A stretch of DNA of 64,000 nucleotides. Source: Phaeosaccion multiseriatum (lineage: Eukaryota > Ochrophyta, other classes). Both the position numbers and the translations under genes were made by a program. Positions 21,701-31,579 of the stretch are shown piece after piece. The notes beneath the pieces are model-generated. The model ran no database searches. It had not been told where the DNA came from and saw only the letters and a program-made list of their open reading frames with translations. The DNA lies in contig OZ218962.1 in NCBI GenBank assembly GCA_965112735.1, positions 1,426,001 through 1,490,000 of the forward strand, read 5' to 3'. How positions within the stretch are numbered: the stretch's first letter is position 1; each line of letters opens with the position of its first letter.

Positions 21701-21871
21701 AATGCTCAGCTTATCCGAGGCCTGCTGCCGGACGCGTACTTTGAAGCGATTGACGCGACCAAGCTGGAGTGGTTGGAGCCGCTCGTGGTGGAGCTCGACA
21801 TTTGGCTGCAGAAAATAGTGCTCTCCATCATGAAGGACGTGGTGGCGGCAGCCAAGTTCACGCGAGGATAA
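18794..21871 (+). CDS. Unrecognised 864-aa protein, 4 exons
   Basis: Exons 18794-20238, 20329-20515, 20598-21110, 21422-21871; 2595 bp, 864 aa. I do not recognise the family. The N-terminus (about 1-60) is Gln/Leu-rich and probably helical; residues 60-140 are Pro/Ala/Gly/Gln-rich with a 14-residue tandem duplication; residues 150-215 form a Q-rich coiled coil; 215-380 are acidic and disordered including a run of Asp. From about residue 385 the sequence is compositionally normal and looks folded: VKSYRKPRWRLQEEGIFYPA, then KAYLKAAVLAVIAVWTRPKL, RRWIQRAVKVPISHLLND, FLVFLVADGNHFPEGFLFPS and a helical C-terminus (LRPDLLPINDATLERD). The conserved-looking part starts with a hydrophobic helix that could be amphipathic rather than membrane-spanning. 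Function unknown. Confidence 0.7.
18977..19060. repeat. Perfect 42-bp tandem duplication in coding sequence
   Basis: Two identical 42-bp units (18977-19018 and 19019-19060) encode two copies of a Pro/Gly/Ala-rich 14-residue block (NPYGGQPAAAAPPF). Perfect identity suggests a recent event or ongoing homogenisation. Confidence 0.9.
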
Positions 21872-22649
21872 TGGGGTACAGAGATTCCAGCTCCTTTATT
21901 GCGGAAGGGCCCAGCGTCGGTGGCATCCCACTGCTGCCTGTGGTTGGCAGAGGTTGAGAGCGAAACAACAAGTTTCAGCTCGCGGGGACGGCTTCATCGA
22001 CTGTATGGCTGGTTGAGGCCCTCTGCACGGTTGTTTTCTGCCTGTAGGTGGCTTTGCGAGAAGCCAGAGGAGTCGAGGAAAGGTGGGGCACCGGGGGTGG
22101 CCGAGGCTCCTAAGCTGAGGGCTCCTAGGCTGTCTAGGTCGAGCCCCCCCTCCGGTGTAGACCTAGGCCAATATGTGGGGACCCGAGACCGTCTAGTCTT
22201 TTGATCATAGTAGGCTAGGCCACTAGGCCTGCCCGGGGGCCGAGGAGGAGGGGCAGTAGGAGAGTGCTGATGTCTGAGGAGGAGGGGAGACTCGAGAGAG
22301 GCTTCGACAGATCATCTCTCGAATGAGTTGAGCTGTTGCTCAGACAAACACCTATCCACGAACGCTGAAGGGGTAGAAGGCAGGACTACATAATAGTCGT
22401 GAAGACCTCCACATCCAGTTCCCGTTCCAGTTCAGCCCGTCATCGCCCCGCCCGAGGAGACCACGGGTGGAGACGAATACTCTCCATGGCGGGGAGGACG
22501 AACGCTTGCAAGAAGCACGTTCCTTCGTCGTGCTGACGCCCTGATACCAGGCTTTGTATAGGAGCTAAAAATCTCATTCTTAACTCTGGAGGCGAAAGAG
22601 CTTAGCCTGAAGGCGAAAGGGCATCGTCTTCACTGCTTCTTGACGCTTT
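21872..22649. other. 778-bp convergent intergenic region
   Basis: Between the 864-aa gene (+) and RPS11 (-). Contains 22100-22250, rich in CCTAGG/GGCCTA-type palindromic pieces similar to those at 44.8 kb, and a short repeated GGCGAAAG near 22591 and 22613. No supportable gene. Confidence 0.5.
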
Positions 22650-23701
22650 CTAGAACTGTCTGAACTGCTTCTTCACCGAGATGGAGGTGTTGACGCAAGG
22701 CTCGTGCTCCAGAACGTTGAAGCGGACCGTCTTGGAGAGGGGTCTGCACTGGCCGGTGGTCACAATGTCCCCCTCCTTCACATTCTGGAAGCAAGGAGAG
22801 CAGTGAACGGTCAAGTTCTTGTGCCTCTTCTCGTAACTGCATAGAGAAGAGTCCAGGGGGGGGCAGCAGCAGGGTTGACCGAGTCCAGAGAGGGTCCATC
22901 CATGGCGGGAAGGGAAGGGGGGAGGAGCACAGAGACAAGAGGTTGAGTGAGACATAGCATAGAGACTTACAAGAGCAATGAAGATGCATTAAACGCTCTA
23001 GACGGAAGCCTCACCGTCTGTACTTGGTAATGTAGTGAAGGTAATCCCTGCGCATGACGACGGTGTTGGTCATCTTCCCAGCCGAGATGACCAGGCCCTT
23101 GATGATACGCCCACGGATGGACACGTTCCCTGTGAAGGGGCACTTCTTGTCGACATAGTTTCCCTTGATGGCCAGAGTAGGGGTCTTGAAGCCAAGACCA
23201 ACGTTCTTGTAGAAACGCATGCCCTGTTTGTTTCAACGAGGTCCGATGCGCGCAAGGGCTCAAAGAGGTGAGCTTCTGGAGCCTTGCCGTACCCCCGCCC
23301 ATACTGCAACCATGCACAGCGCCCATGCACCAGGAAACAGTGCTCAAGTCTTCCCAAGCAAGCACGTAGGCACAAGGCTAAAGCGCGACGTAGAGAATCA
23401 AGTGGCGGACCCTTCTCCCTCTCTCTGCTCAACCACTTTTGCTCGAGCAAAAAGCATACTCCTCCGAAGCCACGGCTCCAACACAGCACTCCCCCCCCCC
23501 TCTCGTACCTTCTTCGCCTTCGACTTCTGGCCCAGAGCCCGCTTTGAGGCGATGAAGACGCCATCCTGCTTCTGGTACGCCTTCTCGTGCTGTTGGCATA
23601 AGAGACCACACGGGGGACATATCAGCACCAGTTGCGAACAGCTTCGACACCCCCCCACCCTGGCCACTGCTTACCTGCTCAGCCTCCTTGTAGGACGACA
23701 T
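22650..23701 (-). CDS. RPS11: Cytosolic 40S ribosomal protein S11 (uS17), 4 exons
   Basis: Exons 23701-23675, 23589-23509, 23223-23015, 22836-22650; 504 bp, 167 aa. Small-subunit protein of the 80S ribosome. The sequence has the eukaryotic N-terminal extension ([14 protein letters not shown]), the [13 protein letters not shown] stretch, [16 protein letters not shown]-like core ([20 protein letters not shown] here), [20 protein letters not shown] and the C-terminal [13 protein letters not shown]. Length and domain order match eukaryotic RPS11. The first exon is only 27 bp. I looked through the three introns for C/D-box snoRNA motifs, which often sit in ribosomal protein introns, and saw none. 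Confidence 0.95.
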
Positions 23702-23910
23702 GCTCGCTGCTGCTGGCTGCTGCTGCGCGCTGCGAAGGCCCTTTCTCCTCCCTTTTGAGCTTCACGCCACTCACCCCACCCATTTCCCGAGGGGGCTCTA
23801 GTAAGGCAGCAAACCCGTCCACTGCCATCCCGGTTACAGAAAATCGCTTGATTTTTCTATCTTCTTCCCTTTGATATGTACTGTCCTTGACGCTTGTTCT
23901 GAGGAGGACA

Positions 23911-26198
23911 ATGCCAACCATCAATGACTTTCGGGTCCTCCAGCCCTTAGGCAGCGGGTGAGGGTGCAAGGCAGGGAGGAGAAGGGCGGCGTCTAAAGTA
24001 TTTTTTCTATTTTGCCGAGATTGCCAACTCTGTCATCGTCACCCCCTCGTCCCCTTTCTCTTCTCTCCTCCCACGCCTTAGGGCCTTTGCTACCGTCTTC
24101 AAGGTGCAGAGGAAGAGCGATGACAAGTTCTATGCTCTCAAGCGCGTGGGGATAAGTAAGATGAGCAAGAAAGAGGTTGCTGACACGGTACGTGAGGGTG
24201 GCCTTTTTCGGCCAGATTTGGGTCTGCTGCTCTGCACGCCTCAAGCCCCACCTATTCTCCTTGGGGAGGCTCTGTTTCGGTCAGATACTACTCTACTGCT
24301 CAGCAAGCCTAAAGCCCCGCCTCCCGCCCTTGTATCCCAGTTGAATGAGATCCGCCTTCTCGCCTCGCTCCGGCACCCCAATATCGTTGGCTTTCTCGAG
24401 GCCTTTTTAGACAACGGGGATACCGATCTCGTCACAGGTCAGAGAGGGGGAGGACAGGAAAGGACATTCGCCGCTTCGTGTCCCCCCTCTCTCCACTTCT
24501 CTTATCTTCTCCTCTCGGTTTCCGCTCGTCTGGTCAGTGTTGGAGTACTGCGGAAACGGCGACTTGACCGGGCAAATCGAGAAGGCCAAGAAAGCAAGGA
24601 AATGCATCGAGGAGAGGATAGTCTGGACATACGTCTTGCAAGCAGCCGATGCTCTTGCCACACTGCACGAACAGGGCATTATGCACAGAGACGTGAAGGC
24701 TGCAAATGTGTTCTTGTCCGAGGAGGGGGACATCAAACTCGGAGACATGAACGTCTCTAAGGTACGTGATACACTTGGAGCTGAACACAGTACGTGCTGT
24801 TTCTCAGTCTGTCTCTCTCCCCTTCATCTTTCTTTGACCCCTACTTTATCTAAGCACAGACAATGAAGGGTGGGCTGCTGAAGACGCAAATAGGTGAGAC
24901 ATGCTCTCGAGCTGTGCTTGTGTGCCCCCCCTGCTGATGAGCCGCTGCCCACCCACCCACCTTCCCACCCTCTCTCCATTACCCTTGTGAAGGCACACCC
25001 TACTACATGGCGCCAGAGATTTGGTCCAATCTCCCGGTAAGAAACGCATGGAGAAAGGGCGAGAGCCTCTGCAGTCCAAGGGCCTAATTTGTGCTTGTCA
25101 AATCCTTGTTTGTCTCCTCCCCCCCCCCCCGACACACATTCTCCAAAGTACGACTCCACAGGCGACATGTGGGCGCTTGGTTGCTTGGCGGTAAGGTTTG
25201 CGTCAATCTGCTTCTCACCTTGCTCCTCAGAACTCTAATACAAGTCCTCTCCGTTCCTCCGCGTCCTTGCGTGCGTTTCCTACCTCCTGCCTTCCTCTCC
25301 AGTATGAGCTGTGCGCTCTTCAGCCCCCCTTTCTCGCCAACAGCTTTCCTGCCTTGAAGAAAGCCGTCTTGGCAGGGAAGTTCCGACCACTACCGTCCAT
25401 GTACTCGTACGACATGTCCGTCATCGTGGGGCGGCTCCTCCGGGTAAATCCAAAGGAGCGGCCCACTGCCGCTCAGTTCCTGGCCCTCCCAGAAGTGCTC
25501 AAGCGCAGAGGGCAGCAGGTCGACGTCCCATCCCCCGCCAACCCAGCGCTAATGAAAACCATTCAGGTACGTTGGGTGCACGGGTGTCGTGGTTGGCAGT
25601 GTGCCTCTGCTACAACAGAGGAAGAAAGCTGATGAAATGAGTGGGTCGTAACGTGCTGCCTAACCAGGTCCCCCGCAAGCTGAGCTTAATCGGCGGCAAT
25701 CTCCCCAAAGCATGCTACCCGGATGCCAGACCGGATTCGCCTCATGCCTGGCCGGCGGCTGGAAACGAAGACTCACCACCACTGGTAGGAGCAGCAGCAG
25801 CAGCAGCGCCCTCGCGAAGAAGAAGCCAGCAAGCGGGGCGGAAACGGCACGCAGGACTGGAAAGTGTGGAAGAGAACCCTCCGCGGCAAAGGAGAGGCAG
25901 CGCTGCCCGCCAGGAAAGAAGGAGAAGCAGCGCTGCTGCTGCTGAAGTGGTCGCGAGGAGAGGGAGTGCAGACCGGGGGAGAGGCGTCACACCAGCGTAT
26001 AGAGAGGAAGGAAAGACGCCTGCCAAAACCCCGCCGACCACAGGAGGCGGCGATAAGGAAAATAAGGCAGGCTATTATGGGGTCAAGCAAAGTCGACAGA
26101 AGGAAGTGGGCAGTCCGCCGCAGCAACCGAAATTGGTTCCAATTCATGCGAATGGTGCGGACAAGGCAGACGCCAAGCGAAACTACTGGTGGGACTAG
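23911..26198 (+). CDS. NEK (NIMA-related) protein kinase, 9 exons
   Basis: Exons 23911-23957, 24082-24187, 24341-24437, 24538-24761, 24860-24893, 24993-25036, 25149-25190, 25303-25566, 25668-26198; 1389 bp, 462 aa. The N-terminal kinase domain has GSGAFATV (Gly loop), YALKRV, NEIRLLASLRHPNIV (helix C region), LEYCGNGDL hinge, HRDVKAANVFL catalytic loop, LGDMNVSK at the position of DFG, GTPYYMAPEIW and DMWALGCLAYEL. This order and the NEK-style hinge place it in the NIMA-related family, which acts in mitosis and cilia. The C-terminal 180 residues are basic, Ser/Ala/Arg-rich and probably disordered. The second intron (24188-24340) is 153 bp, a multiple of three with no stop, and contains an internal ~76-bp duplication; its retention would add 51 residues. 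Confidence 0.87.
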
Positions 26199-26463
26199 TA
26201 CGATACGGACGTGGTGGGGCGGGGGTGCCTTCGTGGCTGATGAGGCTTGGGCCCTGCGACGCTGCACAACAGCCGCATCCAGCTTCACTCGACTTCACGA
26301 CATGTCGTAAGACAACCAATGCCAACACAAAACGACACTAAAGGAAAGAGGATAGTGTCGAGCAACTCGTAGGTAGGGCCTCCCTCTGGTCAGCGAGTTT
26401 AATAAGTACATAAATTACATTGGTAAGCAAGGTGCGCGGCTCTACACTCGTTTTCTTTGCGGT

Positions 26464-26640
26464 AGCACGCTACTGGCGGCCGGCCGGCCGGCCGGTAGCA
26501 GGTAGTACGCCAGCGCGGTAGCAGGTAGCAGCTAGCTCACGCCGGCGGTGGCAGCTGATGGTTGGCCGGCCGGCCGGTAGCAAGTGAAGGTCGGTTGACG
26601 CCGGCGGTAGCAGTTAGCACGTTGGCTGACGAATTTGTCG
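26464..26640. repeat. GGTAGCA/GGCCGGCC repeat cluster
   Basis: Short degenerate repeats: GGTAGCA occurs several times and blocks of CCGGCCGG occur twice. It abuts the left end of element B and may be related to it. Confidence 0.55.
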
Positions 26641-26641
26641 G

Positions 26642-26879
26642 CCCCTGACAAGGTTCTGAGGCGACCCAGGCCAGAAGCTGGAATCTACCGCCGTTTCAGC
26701 CGGCCAGAACCTGGAACCTGGCCCGCTGGCCAGTTCGGTGTTCACATTAGTACTACAAGGCTTGGTAGAGCAGCCTTGGCCCTCAGTATTGCCATATTAC
26801 ATGCCTTTCCGCCAGAATCCCCAGAACCTGGAACCTGACGCCGGCCGGAACCTGGGTCGCCTCAGAACCTTGTCAGGGG
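26642..26879. mobile_element. MITE-like element B with perfect 29-bp TIRs
   Basis: 238-bp element. The left terminus 26642-26670 (beginning CCCCTGACAAGGTTCTGAG) is the exact reverse complement of 26851-26879, 29 of 29 bases. The interior has two copies of AGAACCTGGAACCTG and no open frame of transposase size. The outermost CCCCTGAC is shared with elements A, C and E. No clear target-site duplication is seen. Confidence 0.85.
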
Positions 26880-26883
26880 ATCG

Positions 26884-27020
26884 ACCCCTGACGCACTATC
26901 GCCCACATTCTCGATAGCGCGCTATCCGATAGCGGATAGCGGATCGGCTGGCGCCGGCGATAGCGGATAGCGTGCCGGCTGGCGCTGGCGATAGCGGATA
27001 GCGGATAGTGCATCAGGGGT
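26884..27020. mobile_element. MITE-like element C (CCCCTGAC family)
   Basis: 137 bp, only 4 bp after element B. Left end ACCCCTGACGCACTATC (26884-26900); right end 27004-27020 is complementary at 16 of 17 positions. The interior has repeated GATAGCG/GCTATC units and a GGCGCCGGCG core. It shares TCGCCCACATTCTCGATAG with element D at 37.56 kb. Confidence 0.75.
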
Positions 27021-27160
27021 GGAAGAGGGGGGAGGGCCGATTATTGAGAAAATTGGGTGGTTTGATTTTTAGGGAGACCCAACACCTCTTAAGTGGGTTT
27101 AGTGTTGTTGACTTACTCCTTCCCACCCCCTTCCTCCCATAAGGAGGGAAAGCGGGAAGG

Positions 27161-28401
27161 ATGGCATTAGAATTGCGGCTCGGAGATTTAATTTTTATGG
27201 ACAAGGAGACTGCGCATCCTGAGGACGTCAAGTTCGGCCACATCGTGGTGAGTGGGGGGGAGTTGGAGCCATGACAAAGGAGCAACGATTTTCATCGCCC
27301 TCTCCATCTTTTTCTCTCTCCGGTTCCCTCTCCTTTGGGCAGACGATTACGACGCCCAAGGAGCAGAAGCAGCAGGGGGATAATGCGGAGGAGGACAAGG
27401 GGGAGGAGAAGGAGGAGGAGCCGAATACACGGGAAGTCATGCGCTACTCCATGGAAGCCGCTCTCTATGCCCGGAGTCGAGTAAGTTATACAACACCAGG
27501 ATTGTTACAAGGCGATTTGTCCAAGACACTAATGTGGTGCCCCCCCTTCCCTTCCCTACAGCAGCAGGAGCAGTCCTCTTCGAAGAAGCTGGAGGATTTG
27601 TGGGCGTATTGCAGGAGGAGACGGCCGGACTTTGCCACACGCTACGCAGTGTACAGACACTTTCGGAACAAAGGGTGAGAGCCGAGTATCATTTTCTGGT
27701 GTGTAAGAAGATGGCGCCAACCCCTTCTCTCTCTCTCCCCAGCTACAATGTGCAGTCGGGGCTTCTCTATGGTTCCCACTTTGTGCTGTACGAGGGCACC
27801 GCGGCAGAGTACCACTCTCGCTTTTGCGTCTTCATCTGCTTTTCCACGACGCCTCCCCCGTCCTGGCACCACCTGCAGACTCTGACCCGCCTTATGCCGG
27901 TGAGTGGTAAAAGAAGGGAAAATAGAGCACCTCCTTTCCACGCAATGCCCCGTCTTTCTCCCTCTTACCACAGAACCCCCACACCCGTTGCAGTCCGTGT
28001 GCAAATCGTTGCTGGTATGCAGCGTGGAATGGGCAGCGGGCGCAGGCGACCAAGAGTGTGCGAGGTTTGATCAGCTGTCCCAGGCGACAGTACTGGAGCT
28101 TCGGGTGGCGTCCATGCGTTTCAAGCACATGGATGCTATGGGCACTCCAATGGGCCCGTCAGCCCTGGTCGGGAACTCAAAGGTCGGCCTCAAGCCACGG
28201 GCGGAGAAGTCCTTAAAGAAGAGGAAGAGGGGCAGTCCCGCCGTGGTGGAGGCGGCTGCTCCTGTTCCTGCGGCAACGGCCACGGCCGTGGCCACGGCTC
28301 CTTCGGCGGTCTTGAGGGGAGAAGCGCTGGTCGAGGGAGGAGAGGGCTGCACAGAGCGTGACGGGGGTGAAACGAGCCACAAGCCAATGCAAGAGGGGTG
28401 A
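27161..28401 (+). CDS. tRNA-splicing endonuclease catalytic subunit, SEN2-like
   Basis: Exons 27161-27247, 27343-27480, 27562-27674, 27743-27899, 27994-28401; 903 bp, 300 aa. SEN2 and SEN34 are the two catalytic subunits that cut introns from precursor tRNAs. The C-terminal nuclease fold is clear: RYAVYRHFRNKGYNVQSGLL, then LLYGSHFVLY with the candidate catalytic Tyr, EYHSRFCVF with the His, and VCKSLLVCSVEW with the Lys, i.e. the Y/H/K triad of the family. The YRHFRNKG motif favours SEN2 over SEN34. The N-terminal part is short and ends in an acidic E/D/K/Q stretch. After the nuclease fold there is an 80-residue basic/Ala-Val-rich tail. For the last exon two acceptors are close; only the one at 27993 keeps the frame. 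Confidence 0.82.
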
Positions 28402-28821
28402 GGAGTATATTTATCTCTTACGCCGTCGCTGCTGCGGGGAGGGAACGTTGCTCGTGTCCATACATCGTGCCGCTGACATGAGGTGTGGAACGTCAACCCC
28501 GTCCCATGACCCATTTGGCACCCCACGAGCCCACGTGACTGTCCATCTCACGAGGGTAGAAGCGAAGGCCCCCCTGGAGTCCCTGTCGACACAGAGTAAT
28601 GCCGTATGCCGCGCTCTACTCCAATGGTGAGAGGCCAAGGGTGATGGAACCAATTACGGTCAGTGCAGTGAGGATGGGGCAACGGACAAGCAGCCGACGT
28701 ATAGGCCCCCGTGCTCGCGAGACGGCCGCGTCTGACGCGCCTGTCCGCTTGGGAAGGGCGCCCCAAACCAACCTATGTACATACGTGTATTCTCGTAAGA
28801 TACTTGCCACGGCAGTCAGTG
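28402..28821. other. 420-bp convergent intergenic region
   Basis: Between SEN2 (+) and the ankyrin gene (-). Several frames are open but none shows a domain or plausible start. Probably 3' UTR of both genes. Confidence 0.5.
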
Positions 28822-29768
28822 TCACTTGTACTTGATGATTTTGGCTGGATGGGTCTCGTCGAGGATCTCCTTCCTGAACGTAGAATATCAGTCAGTCCAC
28901 AAGCGCAACGAGAGGCACTCTTAGGAGGGGGGGAGTGGCACTCTTTCACGATTCCCCGAGGACCCCGAAGAAAAACACCAACTTACTTGCAAAAGTAGTA
29001 ATGCTTTCCTCCCTTGGCCCCGCACGGCTCGCACTTTTCCGGCGCTCTATACCGCCGACCAGGGTTCATCTTGTATCCCGGGGCGAGGCAAAAGGCCAGC
29101 GCTCCCCAGTTGTTCTCGTGGTCTGGGTCGGCCCCCGCCCGCTCCAGCAGATTGGCAATGACAGTGTTGTGAGCTCGAACTGCCATGTGCAGAGGCGTAT
29201 CCCCGATGCGATCCCGTGCGTGCAGGTCGACGCCCAAGCCCACGAGGAACTTTACCATCTGTACAGAGCCGGACATGGCTGCGTAGTGCAGTGCGGTGCG
29301 GCCGTCCGAGTCTGCTGCATTCGGGTCCGCCCCTCCATGAACAAGAACCATAGCCACGTCAAAGAACCCGTTCTTCGCTGCGACATGCAGGGGCCTCTTG
29401 CCAATGTAGTCCTCGCTATTGGTGTTGGCCTTGTGCTCCATAAGAAGAGCGACGAGTTCCGGCTCTTCCTTGCCATCGCACGCGTAGTGGATTGGTCGCC
29501 ACATGCCCCCCCCCCTAGCGTCCACCTTGGCGCCTGCCTCGAGCAGCAGCTCAACCACTGAGGCTTTGTGGAATCGACACGCCTCGTGCAGCAGCGAGCA
29601 TCTGTAGCAAGGAAGAGAGGTTGAGCGATTGGGAGGCACCAGATTCTTGATCACAACTCCTCACCTGTACTGCCCCCCTTTCTTCTGGATATCTCCTCCA
29701 TCGTCGACATAGCGCTGAACTGCGGCCAGGTCCCCCTCCTGTACCAGCCTATGAATTGACCAAGGCAT
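28822..29768 (-). CDS. Ankyrin-repeat protein, 256 aa
   Basis: Exons 29768-29665, 29601-28987, 28873-28822; 771 bp, 256 aa. The start is the ATG at 29768 (MPWSIHRLVQ); the open frame beyond it has no ATG before 29942. About six ankyrin repeats follow directly: SLLHEACRFHKASVVELLLE, PIHYACDG, PLHVAAKNGFFDVAMVLV, ALHYAAMSGSVQMVKFLV, PLHMAVRAHNTVIANLLERA. After the repeats comes a short Cys-containing tail (CEPCGAKGGKHYYFCK) and a basic end (IIKYK). Ankyrin repeats bind other proteins; the partner cannot be told. The divergent neighbour WDR12 starts 128 bp away. Confidence 0.85.
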
Positions 29769-29896
29769 TGGAAGCTTCTTCTTTCTCTCTCCTTGTGTGT
29801 GATGAAACTGTGAAGTGCACGCATTGGTGGTCCATTCTACGTTCACAGGGGCCGCCCCAGGGCCATTATATATCGCTGTATATACGAGTTGCAGCA
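29769..29896. promoter_or_regulatory. Divergent upstream region, ankyrin protein / WDR12
   Basis: 128 bp between the two start codons. Contains a TATATATCGCTGTATATA block at about 29870-29884 that could serve as an AT-rich core promoter element for WDR12; it is unproven. Confidence 0.4.
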
Positions 29897-31493
29897 ATGG
29901 ATTATGGCGATTCCTCGGACGAGGAGGGGGAGACAAAGGCAAGTTGGGAGGCCGTAGGGAAATGGTGCCCTTCGCGCGTCGCGTGAGTTACAGGAGCAGC
30001 AGCAGCAGCAGCAGCAGCTCGCCCAACCACTAACTCTGCCCTGCCCCTCTCTGCCTCCTTGCTCCTTGTGCACCCCGCAGGTGCGCGTGAGATTTGTGAC
30101 GAAGATCCCAGCCATCCGAGTCACCACGACCCCTATCGCCGTGCCCGTGTCATTGGGGCGCTATGGCCTCTCCGAAGTGGTCAATCACTTGCTGGGGCAG
30201 GCCGACACCCCGACGCCCTTTGACATCCTCATCAACAACATCTTCTTGCGGTCTTCCCTGCAAGCATACATGGAACGCCATGTTGTAAGCGGTGAGACTG
30301 TGATCGATTTGGAATATCTGCCCGCCTTGCGTCAGCCCACGGAGGAGGAGCAGGACGAGCAGCCGGACTGGGTGAGCTCCATCGCTTGCCTGTGGGGCAG
30401 ATGCTTCGTCTCAGGCTGCTACGACGGCAGTCTGCGCGTCCACAACGCCGCATGTGCTGTGACGGAATCAGTGGTGGCACACGCCCAGCCCATCAACGTG
30501 GTGGCCACATCGACGACTCAGGTACTTGTTTTATTCTAGCTGTTCCCGAACATGTTTCTTCTCCGTTGTCCCTCTCTTCTCCATCCTGTCAGTGGTTGTT
30601 ATATGTTTAACCCTTTGTTCATTCTCTACTGTCTCCCTCCTTCTGCTGCTGCTGTGTACTAGCCTGCTGGTGATGGCGGGCCCGTGCTGTGCGTGACTGG
30701 CAGTCAGGACAAGACTGCACGGCTATGGTCTTTGAAAGCGGAGGGCGGCTCTCTCGAGGCGGTGAGCACGCTCGTAGGCCACAACAACAGTGTGACAGCA
30801 GTGGCGTTTTGGGGGGATGGGAGTGGCACTCAAGCCCTCACCGCAGACTGGGATGGGCACGTGTCTGTGTGGGCCGGGCCGGGAGCAGAGCAGCGGGGGA
30901 AGAGCAGCAGCAGCGCAAAGCGGAGGAAAGGGGCGGCAGGAGAAGCCTTAAAGGAGGAGCAGGAGCAGCAGCAGGCGATTACCTCTTTCAAGGCGCATAC
31001 ACAGGGAGTGTCGGGCTTTGCGCCGGCGGGGGACGGGAAAGTGTACACGGCCTCGTGGGACCACAGTGTAAAGATGTGGGATATGGAGAGGCAAGACACG
31101 ATTCACACCGTCAACACTTCGAAAGTAGTCACATGTATAGCTTCCAACACCAGCAGCACAGGAGCTGCGGTGGCGACTGGTCACCCAGATGGGCGCGTGC
31201 GCTTGTGGGACACTCGGGCAGCTGCGCTCTCAGCCGCCAAGGCTTCCCTTAAGTCCCACAAGCAGTGGATCAGCGCCGTCCAGTGGGTGTCCGACAGCGA
31301 GACGCTGCTTGTGAGCGGCTCTTACGATGGCTCCATCAAGCTGTGGGACGCTCGGAGCAGCGCCATCCCTCTGCACACCTTGGCGGCACACAAAGATAAG
31401 GCGCTGTGCCTGGGCTGGCAGGACGGGCGCATCCTGAGTGGGGGGGCGGACGGCATGATCAAGACGTTCAAGCTTCTCGACAGCCACTCGTAG
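29897..31493 (+). CDS. Ribosome biogenesis WD40 protein WDR12/YTM1
   Basis: Exons 29897-29953 (or 29938), 30081-30521, 30663-31493; 442 aa with the longer first exon. WDR12/Ytm1 belongs to the PeBoW complex (with Pes1/Nop7 and Bop1/Erb1) needed for 60S maturation. The N-terminus (MDYGDSSDEEGE) is followed by the ubiquitin-like NLE domain (VRFVTK...VPVSLGRYGLSEVVNHLLG...FDILINN.FLRSSL) and seven WD blades, recognisable by GSQDKTARLW, DGHVSVW, DHSVKMW, DGRVRLWDTR, DGSIKLWDAR and a final GGADGMIKTF. The linker between blades 3 and 4 is extended by a Ser/Lys/Glu/Gln-rich loop. The first intron has either a GT donor at 29954 (GTAGGG) or a GC donor at 29939 (GCAAGT); both keep the frame. Confidence 0.9.
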
Positions 31494-31579
31494 CAACTCG
31501 TAGCAACAGGAAAGTGTGTACATATTGATTGATTTATCATACATTCCCTCTCTATCTGACGCCGTAATGGGTTACACGC

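Larger units (their letters stand above)
26199..27160. other. 962-bp intergenic region rich in inverted repeats
   Basis: Both neighbours are on the plus strand. 26460-26640 is made of GGTAGCA units and CCGG palindromes. Two terminal-inverted-repeat elements follow (26642-26879 and 26884-27020). The last 140 bases are A/T-rich and lead into the SEN2 gene. No gene is seen. Confidence 0.6.

Noticed and set aside
22837-23674. snoRNA genes inside RPS11 introns
   Set aside because: No paired C (RTGATGA) and D (CTGA) boxes with terminal stems were visible in any of the three introns.
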